From a virus, in IMG/VR virus record IMGVR_UViG_3300044623_000858, positions 1 through 31,755 of that record: a stretch of DNA of 31,755 nt. One strand, 5' to 3'. The translations under genes and the position numbers were made by a program. This document shows, piece after piece, positions 7,352 through 14,549 of this stretch (within the stretch, counting starts at the first letter, position 1; each line of letters begins with the position of its first letter). A model generated the notes under the pieces. It saw only the letters and a list, made by a program, of their open reading frames with translations. It did no database searches and was not told the origin of the DNA.

Positions 7352-8119
7352 TTATGCTTTTATGAATTTAATAATCATTCCAGATATATCTAATTCCCAC
7401 CACTTTTGTGTAGTAGTATAACTCTTAGGGTATCTATGATGATTGTTATGCCAACCTTCACCCCAACTAGGAATTGCCCATACCCAGTTATTACAGCTAT
7501 GGTCATTTAAGTTATAAGTTCTATACGACCCCCACCATGACTCTTTATGTCCGGCATAGTTAACCATATTACTCATAACTGCGGCAAGAACAACAGGCAT
7601 CCAGTGTAAAAATATCATTAGATACCATCCACCTATGAGAAACAATGTTAGGCTGTATACAACTAACAGTAAGTTATAATACTTGTGTAAGAATTGGTGA
7701 TACGGATCTGTAATAAAATGCCTCATTCTCCATTTCATCGTTTCATCTATTGGGTACTTCAACAAGAACACACGCCAACCTGTAATCCATGGACTATGAG
7801 GATCACCCTCACGATCAGATTTCAAGTGGTGCTTCATATGTATAGCAACCCATACAATAGAACTACCGGTGTTGGCCATACATCCCAAGAAGCTAAATAT
7901 TTTACTAATTATAGGATGTGTAGTGTAGCTTTGATGTGTTAATTGTCTATGGAACGTTACTACTATACCTAAACAAACATATAAAAAATAGCCAAAAATA
8001 CTTAGACCAATTGTGTCTAAACCTAATCCGTAGTTATAGAACCCTATCAAACTTCCTATAAGACTTATAACTAAAAATAGCTGTGTGGTAGGGGTGTTAC
8101 TGACTAATAGTTGTTTCAT
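7352..8119 (-). CDS. Membrane-bound fatty-acid desaturase (copy 2)
   Basis: A 255-residue membrane desaturase. Histidine boxes: HRQLTH (residues 57-62), HMKHH (94-98) and HNNHH near the C-terminus in [12 protein letters not shown], with a further likely ligand in NYAGHKESW. GDPHSPW after box 2 is typical of the delta-9 acyl-lipid/acyl-CoA group. Hydrophobic spans lie near residues 12-32, 38-58 and 150-185. ATG 8119 is preferred to the in-frame ATG 8176, which would overlap the upstream GNAT gene by 53 nt; from 8119 the gap is 4 nt. It is much closer to copy 3 than to copy 1. It closes the desaturase - 2OG - GNAT - desaturase series. The electron donor is not encoded in view. Confidence 0.92.
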   Translation of the reverse strand: MKQLLVSNTPTTQLFLVISLIGSLIGFYNYGLGLDTIGLSIFGYFLYVCLGIVVTFHRQLTHQSYTTHPIISKIFSFLGCMANTGSSIVWVAIHMKHHLKSDREGDPHSPWITGWRVFLLKYPIDETMKWRMRHFITDPYHQFLHKYYNLLLVVYSLTLFLIGGWYLMIFLHWMPVVLAAVMSNMVNYAGHKESWWGSYRTYNLNDHSCNNWVWAIPSWGEGWHNNHHRYPKSYTTTQKWWELDISGMIIKFIKA

Positions 8120-8123
8120 ATTT

Positions 8124-8744
8124 TTATTTATCTTCAGTAAACCTAATGCTTTCCCAATCAGGTTGATATAGCTCATCTATCTTGTGATAAACGACCCATT
8201 GTTTTGTATAGTTGATGGTTACTGGAAAATCAAGTATGTGTTGTCCATTGTAAAATAGACTACCTGGTTTTCTTTTCTTTTCTATACCTAGTCCAGAACG
8301 AGCAAAATAAGGGAGTAATCTTTTATTGTAATCATTAAATGTTAGGGCAAGTGTTTTGAATCCTAAACTACTTGCCCAACTTAGTTGATGTGGTAATACG
8401 TGCCTCCCCATCATAAATTGCCCACGCAAATCTTTATTAAGCCAAGTTCGAACTCCACCTAATACTACGTTCTTATCAAAGTCTGAAACATTTGCGCCCG
8501 AAGTTCCTAATATGTTATCGTTCTCATCAAGTAACAATAGCATAATGCCATTGTTATTTTTGAATCTATTACTAGAATACACTATATATGGAAACGTTGC
8601 TGAGTTATTCTCCCATTCAGGATGCCACATGTTTGCATGACCTGGTTGATCTTTTTCTGTGTAGGCTTGCTTGCAATAATTTAATATTGCATCTTTGTGT
8701 GTGATATAATAATCATCTTCAAAAATACTTTTTATTTTATACAT
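8124..8744 (-). CDS. GNAT-like acyltransferase
   Basis: A 206-residue protein with a GNAT-like core: strands around IMLLLLDENDNILGTSG (about residues 66-83), then VVLGGVRTWLNKDLRGQFMM, where the acetyl-CoA loop would be expected, a helix ending in SWASSLGFKTLALTF, and a final NKRLLPYFARSGL helix typical of the end of the fold. The donor and acceptor cannot be inferred. It overlaps the upstream oxygenase by 8 nt and lies 4 nt before desaturase 2. Being between two desaturases suggests an acyl-chain or head-group transfer (inference). Confidence 0.65.
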   Translation of the reverse strand: MYKIKSIFEDDYYITHKDAILNYCKQAYTEKDQPGHANMWHPEWENNSATFPYIVYSSNRFKNNNGIMLLLLDENDNILGTSGANVSDFDKNVVLGGVRTWLNKDLRGQFMMGRHVLPHQLSWASSLGFKTLALTFNDYNKRLLPYFARSGLGIEKKRKPGSLFYNGQHILDFPVTINYTKQWVVYHKIDELYQPDWESIRFTEDK

Positions 8745-9207
8745 TTTGAAACTTTTTCTTTACTTCGTCATATGTCTGTTCGTTACAACCAATAGACAAC
8801 ACGTATCTAGTTTTATCTAAGCTAGTGTTAGATACACTATGCAGTTTTCTTCCATTGATTAACAGTATCTCATCTTTTATATATGGAATTGGTATTTTTG
8901 TTTTTAAATCATCAGAATAAAAATACACCTTAAAATCGTTATCTGGCTCTACTAATAGCATATTGATTGCAGTATATCTTATATCTCTGTGCAATGGGTA
9001 AGTCCATCCTGGTTCATTTTTAAAAAAACCACAACAAGATATTTTAAACGGCACTACTTCTTGAAGTATATTTCTCATGTCTTGACTAACATCAGACCTA
9101 CATGATCCATATTTGCTAATATACCAAATTGCAGTATTCAATTCAGCATAAATTTTATCCATAAAGGTAAACTGTAAGTTTACTTTGCAAAAATATTCTT
9201 CTGTCAT
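8737..9207 (-). CDS. Small 2OG-Fe(II) oxygenase-like protein
   Basis: A 156-residue single-domain dioxygenase: HRD (His73, Asp75) after PGWTYPL, distal His123 in [11 protein letters not shown], and Arg134 in KTRYVLSIG, the full H-x-D...H...R set of a 2OG enzyme. ATG 9207 is chosen over the longer in-frame ATG 9255 because it overlaps the desaturase-3 stop as ATGA and keeps the domain complete. It is probably translated with that desaturase. It would hydroxylate or further oxidise the product of a neighbouring enzyme (inference). The fold call is firm, the substrate unknown. Confidence 0.78.
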   Translation of the reverse strand: MTEEYFCKVNLQFTFMDKIYAELNTAIWYISKYGSCRSDVSQDMRNILQEVVPFKISCCGFFKNEPGWTYPLHRDIRYTAINMLLVEPDNDFKVYFYSDDLKTKIPIPYIKDEILLINGRKLHSVSNTSLDKTRYVLSIGCNEQTYDEVKKKFQNV

Positions 9208-9959
9208 TTTTTTATTAATTTTATTATTAGTCCCAATGGATCTATTTCCCACCACTTCTCTCTAAGATTATATTTCTTAGAATCATTGTGATGATTGTTG
9301 TGCCAACCCTCACCCCATAGTATCAAAGCAATCAGCCAATTGTTTTTGCTACTATCATTAGTATTATGATTGCGGTAACCAAACGTATGATTGAAATATA
9401 CAAAAGAATCGATAGCTAAGAATGTTAATGTGATTGGCACAATGTACAGGAAATACAATAACTCAATATCTATCATACCTAAAAACAATATCCATAATAC
9501 AGGAAATAACATATAGTATTTGTGTATGTTTACTTGTGTTCTGTTCAACAAATCTTTAACAATATGTCTATCTGCATGATTAGTATAAGACATTAAATGA
9601 GGGAAATAAATTTTCCATCCCTTGACCTTAGGATCATGTGGATCATTTTCTCGGTCAGAGTATTTGTGATGTGTTCTATGAATATGTGCCCAGCCTAGAA
9701 CACTACCTCTACCTGCAACTAATCCAAAGAATGTGAATGTCCATTTGATTGCAGGGTATTTGAATTCAAAGCTACGGTGACTCCAATATCTATGTAGCAT
9801 TAGACTTATGCCTATTCCACTGTACAGTATATATCCAATGATTATAGTTATGATATCACGCCAAGTAATCTGAAAGTAAAAAAACCCTATTATTGTGGCT
9901 AATAGTGCGATTGCTTGTAACAACGATACTTTGTTTCCGGTAGCTTCTAAATTAGTCAT
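9204..9959 (-). CDS. Membrane-bound fatty-acid desaturase (copy 3)
   Basis: A 251-residue desaturase with boxes HRYWSH (residues 56-61), HRTHH (94-98) and HNNHH in [12 protein letters not shown] near the C-terminus, and the ENDPHDPK segment after box 2. Several hydrophobic stretches flank the boxes. ATG 9959 (MTNLEAT) is preferred to ATG 10004, which would run into the divergent gene starting at 9982. It leads the four-gene series and is coupled to the small oxygenase by ATGA. A TATAAATA box is only 5 nt upstream of this ATG, too close for a normal leader. Copies 2 and 3 share box spacing and the GEGWHNNHH ending and look like diverged paralogues. Confidence 0.92.
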   Translation of the reverse strand: MTNLEATGNKVSLLQAIALLATIIGFFYFQITWRDIITIIIGYILYSGIGISLMLHRYWSHRSFEFKYPAIKWTFTFFGLVAGRGSVLGWAHIHRTHHKYSDRENDPHDPKVKGWKIYFPHLMSYTNHADRHIVKDLLNRTQVNIHKYYMLFPVLWILFLGMIDIELLYFLYIVPITLTFLAIDSFVYFNHTFGYRNHNTNDSSKNNWLIALILWGEGWHNNHHNDSKKYNLREKWWEIDPLGLIIKLIKK

Positions 9960-9981
9960 TAAGTATTTATAGTGAATAAAT

Positions 9982-10617
9982 ATGAGTATGATATTAGACA
10001 GCATAGTTTCTTCACCGATAGTATTTCCTAAAATAGTACCTAATGATTGGGATAAGTGGTGGAACTTATGGATTTCTGAGGCTAAGCCAGTTGTTAGAGT
10101 TAAACAAACTCATAATAGCAAAGGAGGACCTTGGATAGGCATAAATGTATATGTTAAACCCGGAGTAGATAACATTGAGTATACCGGGTATAATATTAAA
10201 AATGTATTCTGTCCTGAATTATTTCCATCATTATTTGATAACTTGGATCTGTTCCCCATAGATATTGCAGTAATGCAAATAGTATCAAGTAGATGTCCTT
10301 CCCCACCGCATTCTGATCATACTGAACCTAGAATAAGTGTTCGTAGCATGTTGTATGATAATAATTTTACTCCTACATTTTATTATCAAATTGACGGAGA
10401 TAAGAAATATCAGACTCTACCCGATGATACAAATACATGGATGTACCATGATAATAAATATAAACATGGATCTGACCACTATCAAGGTCATAGTAAACAT
10501 TTAATAATATATCATGGTAAAATCAAGCGTGAGCTATTAGAAAGTAATCTATCATCATGTAATGATAGATATAAAGATTACATCATAAGAGACATAAATG
10601 CAGTGTCACAAATATGA
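9982..10617 (+). CDS. 2OG-Fe(II) oxygenase-like protein on the opposite strand
   Basis: A 211-residue protein and the only plus-strand gene between 2501 and the right end. A candidate iron triad is HSD (His110, Asp112) in [11 protein letters not shown], with a distal His162 in KYKHGSDHY; Arg117 and Arg121 follow the first motif. The pattern resembles phage 2OG-type hydroxylases, though a final Arg for 2OG is not certain. It is divergent from desaturase 3 with 22 bp between start codons and ends 2 bp before the convergent methyltransferase gene. The isolated orientation suggests separate insertion or separate timing of expression. Low AT-rich complexity in the upstream gap prevents a promoter call. 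Confidence 0.6.
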   Translation: MSMILDSIVSSPIVFPKIVPNDWDKWWNLWISEAKPVVRVKQTHNSKGGPWIGINVYVKPGVDNIEYTGYNIKNVFCPELFPSLFDNLDLFPIDIAVMQIVSSRCPSPPHSDHTEPRISVRSMLYDNNFTPTFYYQIDGDKKYQTLPDDTNTWMYHDNKYKHGSDHYQGHSKHLIIYHGKIKRELLESNLSSCNDRYKDYIIRDINAVSQI

Positions 10618-10619
10618 TT

Positions 10620-12032
10620 TTATTTTGTACATAGAAAGGTCACAAAACTCAAGTCAGCATGTATTACTTCCACTTTAAATCCTATATTGCTTAATGCTTC
10701 TAAGTACCATTGAATGTGTACGCTTTTCATTACACCTATTAAATTCTGTTCTTTTTGTCTAATGTATTCTTCACTAACCCCGTGACTTCGTTTAAAATCA
10801 TAATACATATCTTTAACTATATCAGACTGTAAGCACTTGTCGCTTAGTATTAGATATCCATTATTTTCTAAACTATTATAGATATCAATAAGATATGATG
10901 TTTTGTCAGTAACAAAATGTAATGTCCAGTTCATCATTACTAGTTTGTATTTGTATTTGGGTAGTTTGTCATCACATAACACTAACTGTTTGTGCATACT
11001 CTTATCAATCATTGCAGTACTGTTATCGACACCCATAACATTAGTAAATCCTGCATTGATAAACTTGCTTATTGTGTAACCCAATGCGCTACCCACATCA
11101 ATAACTTTATCTGTTTTTTGTAAGTACTTATTTGCAAACGTCAAGCATTTATCAATAACTAGATGATAGCTAGGAATATTTGTTTCAGCTTCGTGTTGAA
11201 ATCTCTCAGCTACCGAGTTATCAAATACCCATTGTTCTGTTTTAGTTGGTGGTACAAAGAACTCTTTTAATAATATAGGTTTTTCTTTAACTCTATTGTA
11301 TCGTACAATATATCTTGCAGGTGCTGACGTACCATTCTCAAACTCCCATGGATCTCTGTATGCATCGTTATCACAATCAGTCATGGGTTCAGGTAGTATT
11401 ATGCCTTCGTTAGTAGTAAAAGCAAACGTTGACATTACTATGTTCAATGCGTGAAATGATATGCGAGAAGCAACTCCTTCGAAGGGAGGACCCAAGTCAT
11501 CATCTGCGTAAACCATGTTTTCTTGTCGTTTAATGATAGTCTCACCAAACTCAGGACTATCAATAGATGCGGGCCAGTTGATTGTATCAATAACTACCAC
11601 ATCTTTAGCTACCATTGTTATCTTTTTAAGTATGTTTACTATATCTAAAAAACAATAGATAACACCTGCGGCTAATACAACATCATACTTAACTCCGTTT
11701 GCAATCTGTTCATCTAAGAAATCTTCAACTTCTTGTTGTATGATTTTATATGAGTCTTGTGGACAATACTTAGATAGTAAGCTGTTACTTAAATCAACAT
11801 AGTGAGTTTGTGCTTCTACCCCTATGTATTCTTTTGCACCTGTCTTAATAGCATAATACCCGGCTGCACCTAAACAAGACCCTAAATCTAAAACAGTTTT
11901 ATCTTTTATTAGCCATTCAGGAAGTTGAACCTTCAGCTTATTAAACAAAGATAACTTTGTAGTTTGATGGTGGGTTCTTAGTCTACGATTGTCGTAGTCA
12001 ATAAAGTCTGTAGCTAAATCAAAAGGGTTCAT
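10620..12032 (-). CDS. Two-domain SAM methyltransferase with CmoA-like C-terminal half
   Basis: A 470-residue fusion of two Rossmann SAM-binding domains. Domain 1 has VLDLGSCLGAAG (residues 47-58) and an acidic ligand in GVEAQ (73). Domain 2 (about 265-470) has VIDVGSALGY (310-319), GVDNSTAMIDK, MNWTLHF and YDFKRSHGVSEEYIRQKEQ, which follow the order and wording of E. coli CmoA (DNSPAMIE, NFTLQF, HDFKRANGYSE). CmoA makes carboxy-S-adenosyl-methionine from SAM and prephenate, which CmoB uses to form cmo5U at the tRNA wobble base. Domain 1 could therefore be the transferase partner, giving both steps in one chain (inference). An exact TATAAATA and a hairpin lie upstream. The start at 12032 has GGAG 11 nt upstream. 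Confidence 0.75.
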   Translation of the reverse strand: MNPFDLATDFIDYDNRRLRTHHQTTKLSLFNKLKVQLPEWLIKDKTVLDLGSCLGAAGYYAIKTGAKEYIGVEAQTHYVDLSNSLLSKYCPQDSYKIIQQEVEDFLDEQIANGVKYDVVLAAGVIYCFLDIVNILKKITMVAKDVVVIDTINWPASIDSPEFGETIIKRQENMVYADDDLGPPFEGVASRISFHALNIVMSTFAFTTNEGIILPEPMTDCDNDAYRDPWEFENGTSAPARYIVRYNRVKEKPILLKEFFVPPTKTEQWVFDNSVAERFQHEAETNIPSYHLVIDKCLTFANKYLQKTDKVIDVGSALGYTISKFINAGFTNVMGVDNSTAMIDKSMHKQLVLCDDKLPKYKYKLVMMNWTLHFVTDKTSYLIDIYNSLENNGYLILSDKCLQSDIVKDMYYDFKRSHGVSEEYIRQKEQNLIGVMKSVHIQWYLEALSNIGFKVEVIHADLSFVTFLCTK

Positions 12033-12037
12033 AGTAT

Positions 12038-12059
12038 AAAAGACTCCAAAGAGTCTTTT
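12038..12059 (-). terminator. Hairpin terminator after ahpD
   Basis: A perfect 9-bp stem, AAAAGACTC and GAGTCTTTT, with a 4-nt loop. It follows the ahpD stop on the minus strand and continues into TATAC; the arms themselves supply the U-rich 3' side. It lies between the ahpD end and the methyltransferase start and abuts the late promoter box, so it probably separates the two transcripts. Confidence 0.6.
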
Positions 12060-12066
12060 ATTTATA
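12059..12066 (-). promoter_or_regulatory. Candidate T4-type late promoter (TATAAATA)
   Basis: An exact TATAAATA, overlapping the ahpD stop region and 26 nt upstream of the methyltransferase ATG. Transcription starting about 7 nt downstream would begin inside the terminator stem, so the new transcript would lack that hairpin. Confidence 0.5.
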
Positions 12067-12577
12067 GTGCTACTTTACCTACTGCATTTATAACTGCGGC
12101 AATTTTGCCCACAGCCTGCAGTTGTTGCACAGTCATACCTTCATTCTTAAGAATGTCGTAGTGTGACTTAACGCAATGATTACACTTGCCCACAATGCTA
12201 GCACACAGTGCATACATTTCAAACTTTAGTTTTGAAACTCCACCGTGTGTAGCATATGCTTGCATTCGTAAACCGGGAGGCAAGCCTTTTAGATTAGGAT
12301 CATCTGTCATATCAACGAATGGATAGTAAACGTTGTTCATACCCATTAGTGCTGCCGCTGTCTTTGCGGCTTCACGTTCAGGGGTACCCATAAGAGGACC
12401 GTTCATTCCGATCTCATATGCTAACTCACCGTTGCCTGCACTGATAGCCGCAGCCATAGCGCAAGCATGTGCGTCAACTTCATCTAGACCACTGCGATTA
12501 ATGACTGCATCTAAGTTTAACTTAATATCCTTAGCGTGGTCTGGAATACTTTCCTTAACCTGATCTACCCAACTCAT
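12062..12577 (-). CDS. ahpD: AhpD-like alkylhydroperoxidase
   Basis: A 171-residue all-helical carboxymuconolactone-decarboxylase/AhpD family protein, close to the 177 residues of the mycobacterial enzyme. The thiol relay is intact: Glu120, Cys132-x-x-Cys135 (KCNHCVKSH) and His139, with the same spacing as Glu118/Cys130/Cys133/His137 of M. tuberculosis AhpD. In that system AhpD reduces oxidised AhpC using a lipoylated carrier. ATG 12577 overlaps the ahpC stop as ATGA; the longer in-frame start at 12613 would run back into ahpC. The pair forms a self-contained peroxide-reduction module, with reducing power expected from host lipoyl proteins. Confidence 0.9.
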   Translation of the reverse strand: MSWVDQVKESIPDHAKDIKLNLDAVINRSGLDEVDAHACAMAAAISAGNGELAYEIGMNGPLMGTPEREAAKTAAALMGMNNVYYPFVDMTDDPNLKGLPPGLRMQAYATHGGVSKLKFEMYALCASIVGKCNHCVKSHYDILKNEGMTVQQLQAVGKIAAVINAVGKVAL

Positions 12578-13113
12578 AGAGTTGCGCCACCAATTGGACG
12601 ACTGCACGGGCATAGTTCACCAGTTTGCAATGCGTCTAGTACACGCAATGTTTCTTCTGGGCTACGACCAACATCTAAGTTGTTAACTGTGATATGTTGA
12701 ATAACGTTTTGTGGATCAACAATAAATGTTGCACGTAGTGCCGCACCTGCTGGAGCATAGAATACTCCTAGTTGATTAATCAAACTACGCTCATCTCGGG
12801 CGGTATCAGCAAATTGATTATGACTAATCTTTGCTAAGTCTGGATGTGCTTTTTGCCACGATACTTTACAGAACTCATTGTCTGTTGAACCTGTTAGCAA
12901 TACTGCATCACGGTCTTCAAAGTCTGAACGTAGTTTATCAAATGCTACGATTTCTGTAGGGCATACAAAGGTAAAGTCTTTTGGATAGTAAACGATAATC
13001 TTCCATTTACCTGCAAAACTTTCTTCTGTAATTGGGAAGAATGCATCTTCCGGTTGTCCTGGCTTAACACCTGTAACAACAAACGATTCTAATTTATCAC
13101 CGACTGTTTTCAT
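12574..13113 (-). CDS. ahpC: Peroxiredoxin AhpC (2-Cys type)
   Basis: A 179-residue thioredoxin-fold peroxidase. Peroxidatic Cys51 lies in YPKDFTFVCPTE, with Pro44 and Thr48 completing the PxxxTxxC active site. The C-terminal LCPCSRP holds Cys168 and Cys170 as candidate resolving cysteines. It reduces H2O2, organic peroxides or peroxynitrite; regeneration is most likely by the adjacent AhpD. Start ATG 13113 has an excellent ribosome binding site (AAGGAG, 6-nt spacing), with a 7-bp hairpin and an exact TATAAATA box further upstream, so strong late expression is expected. No AhpF reductase is encoded here. The chain is full length. Confidence 0.93.
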   Translation of the reverse strand: MKTVGDKLESFVVTGVKPGQPEDAFFPITEESFAGKWKIIVYYPKDFTFVCPTEIVAFDKLRSDFEDRDAVLLTGSTDNEFCKVSWQKAHPDLAKISHNQFADTARDERSLINQLGVFYAPAGAALRATFIVDPQNVIQHITVNNLDVGRSPEETLRVLDALQTGELCPCSRPIGGATL

Positions 13114-13138
13114 ATTTTCTCCTTGTGTGTAGTCTGTA

Positions 13139-13155
13139 TGAGTATAACATACTCA
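13139..13155 (-). promoter_or_regulatory. Leader hairpin upstream of ahpC
   Basis: A 7-bp inverted repeat, TGAGTAT and ATACTCA, with a 3-nt loop, between the TATAAATA box and the ahpC ribosome binding site. No U tract follows. It could form near the 5' end of the late transcript. Confidence 0.35.
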
Positions 13156-13159
13156 ATGT

Positions 13160-13167
13160 TATTTATA
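13160..13167 (-). promoter_or_regulatory. Candidate T4-type late promoter (TATAAATA)
   Basis: An exact TATAAATA in the only real gap of this block, 47 nt upstream of the ahpC start and after the stop of the small Cys/His gene at 13184. It is the best-placed late promoter in the window. Confidence 0.55.
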
Positions 13168-13183
13168 TAAGTAAAAGGGTATA

Positions 13184-13486
13184 TTAAGCTTCGGTAGATT
13201 GTAATCCATTACTATGTTTATCAGATACTTTTTCAATATCCTGAAACAAACGTTTCTCTTGTGCTGTTAGTTTATCTTTATGTGACCTACGTGGGTTGCT
13301 ACATAATGGACATTTAGGGATACCACAATCCATAGCATGATGTTTTACTAAACGATGTGGTTCTTTGATAGCCTTATCATAAAATCCTAAACCATGTTGT
13401 TTAGCGATACGAACTTGTCTTGCGACTGCTACATCATTTTTATGACGCCGGCGGCTGTTTATGTACTTTGCTGTTTCATTTGACAT
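13184..13486 (-). CDS. Small Cys/His zinc-ribbon-like phage protein
   Basis: A 100-residue basic protein. The N-terminus is rich in Arg and Lys (YINSRRRHKN), and the centre holds HHAMDCGIPKCPLCSNPRR: C-x4-C-x2-C with flanking histidines, a likely zinc site. I recall similar KHH-A-x-x-CG-xx-KC-xx-C-x-NPR proteins in marine T4-like phages, without known role. It starts within the iscU stop (TAATG, 1-nt overlap), so it is translationally linked to iscU. Nucleic-acid binding is possible from the charge and zinc site (inference). Confidence 0.7.
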   Translation of the reverse strand: MSNETAKYINSRRRHKNDVAVARQVRIAKQHGLGFYDKAIKEPHRLVKHHAMDCGIPKCPLCSNPRRSHKDKLTAQEKRLFQDIEKVSDKHSNGLQSTEA

Positions 13487-13866
13487 TAGTGCCTCTGTTT
13501 ATAATCATTTACTGCGGCTTTGATGGCGTCTTCCGCGAGGATACTGCAATGGATTTTGACTGGGGGGAGTGCAAGTTCTTCTGCGATTTGAGAGTTTCGG
13601 AGCTCGGCAGCTTGGTCAAGTGTTTTCCCTTTGACCCATTCAGTGACAAGACTTGAGCTAGCAATAGCCGACCCGCACCCATACGTTTTAAATTTAGCAT
13701 CTGTTATTAATCCTGTTAGTTTATCTACTTTAATTTGTAGTTTCATTACGTCCCCGCAAGCAGGGGCTCCGACCATACCTGTACCTACATCGTCATCGTC
13801 TTTTGCAAAACTACCGACGTTTCTTGGATTTTCGTAGTGGTCTACTACTTTTGCGCTATAAGCCAT
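13486..13866 (-). CDS. iscU: IscU iron-sulfur cluster scaffold
   Basis: A 126-residue, complete IscU. All ligands are present: Cys37 and Asp39 in GAPACGD, Cys64 in TYGCGSAIASSS, and His106-Cys107 in KIHCSILAEDA. The LPPVK motif (100-104), recognised by the HscA chaperone, is also intact. The sequence is extremely close to E. coli IscU along its whole length (compare the start DHYENPRNVGSF). It receives sulfur from IscS and iron and assembles [2Fe-2S] clusters; neither IscS nor HscAB is encoded here, so it must use host partners. Start 13866 has AGGAG 8 nt upstream. Counted by eye, 13501-13680 is about 45-55% GC against about 30% at 14041-14100, suggesting recent transfer. Confidence 0.96.
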   Translation of the reverse strand: MAYSAKVVDHYENPRNVGSFAKDDDDVGTGMVGAPACGDVMKLQIKVDKLTGLITDAKFKTYGCGSAIASSSLVTEWVKGKTLDQAAELRNSQIAEELALPPVKIHCSILAEDAIKAAVNDYKQRH

Positions 13867-13880
13867 ATATTAGTCTCCTG

Positions 13881-14549
13881 TTAAGTATTTAGTGTACTAG
13901 ATATTTTATCTAAACATTGTGATGTTGCTTCTCTCCATTCCAATAAGTTTGAAATGTTGAAGTTTTCTTTAGGTATGCGAGTAAATGCGGAAATCTTTTC
14001 TATAAGAATATTAGTATCTAAATGAAATAGCTCTTTCCATGACACATTCAAGACATTAGCAGACTCGTATTCTTTAAAAAATCTAGAGGAATATTTTAGT
14101 GTGATTTTAGTAGTGACGTATTTATGGCTAAATGATATATTGGTATTAGGTTGTTCATCTATATGAAACTTTCCATAATATATCAATGCAATATCTGATA
14201 TATCTTCTATGTCATATATGATAGAAATAACTTTATCAAATATGTTTAGTAGAATCTCAATATTCATTAAATGCATTGCAGGATAATATACAGGCACTGA
14301 TCCTTCTTTACCTATTAGATTCAACATAGAATTAATATTTAAAGTATCATTTTGAAAACGTGGGCCAAAGGCTGATTCTTTGGGTATATTAAAATCTGAT
14401 AGATTGTTTTGATGAGCGTTGCCATGTACACTTAAATATATATTGTACTTATTGTTGGTTTTGGCAGCAGTAATGAAATTAGACAAGAACTGTCCTCCTG
14501 TCCCTGACATATATCGAATAGGTATAATATCAATATTCTTCTGAACCAT
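13881..14549 (-). CDS. Sulfotransferase-like P-loop protein
   Basis: A 222-residue protein. Near the N-terminus, after the strand IDIIPIRY, is SGTGGQFLSNFI, a glycine-rich loop like the 5'-PAPS loop of sulfotransferases. The C-terminal part (NVLNVSWKELFHLDTNILIEKI then TRIP) matches the order seen in sulfotransferase-like phage proteins (vs-x-x-eL ... i-x-x-f-x-x-i-p). No catalytic His can be fixed. It overlaps the upstream gene by 20 nt. Family assignment is tentative; it could also be a degenerate P-loop protein of unknown function. Confidence 0.5.
   Translation of the reverse strand: MVQKNIDIIPIRYMSGTGGQFLSNFITAAKTNNKYNIYLSVHGNAHQNNLSDFNIPKESAFGPRFQNDTLNINSMLNLIGKEGSVPVYYPAMHLMNIEILLNIFDKVISIIYDIEDISDIALIYYGKFHIDEQPNTNISFSHKYVTTKITLKYSSRFFKEYESANVLNVSWKELFHLDTNILIEKISAFTRIPKENFNISNLLEWREATSQCLDKISSTLNT

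Noticed and set aside
7288-9971. ATAAATA boxes at 7288-7295, 8125-8132 and 9964-9971 as promoters of the following genes
   Set aside because: They lie only 4-5 nt before the start codons, so transcription would begin at or after the ATG. They may be chance in AT-rich DNA, although the box at 9964 is an exact match.
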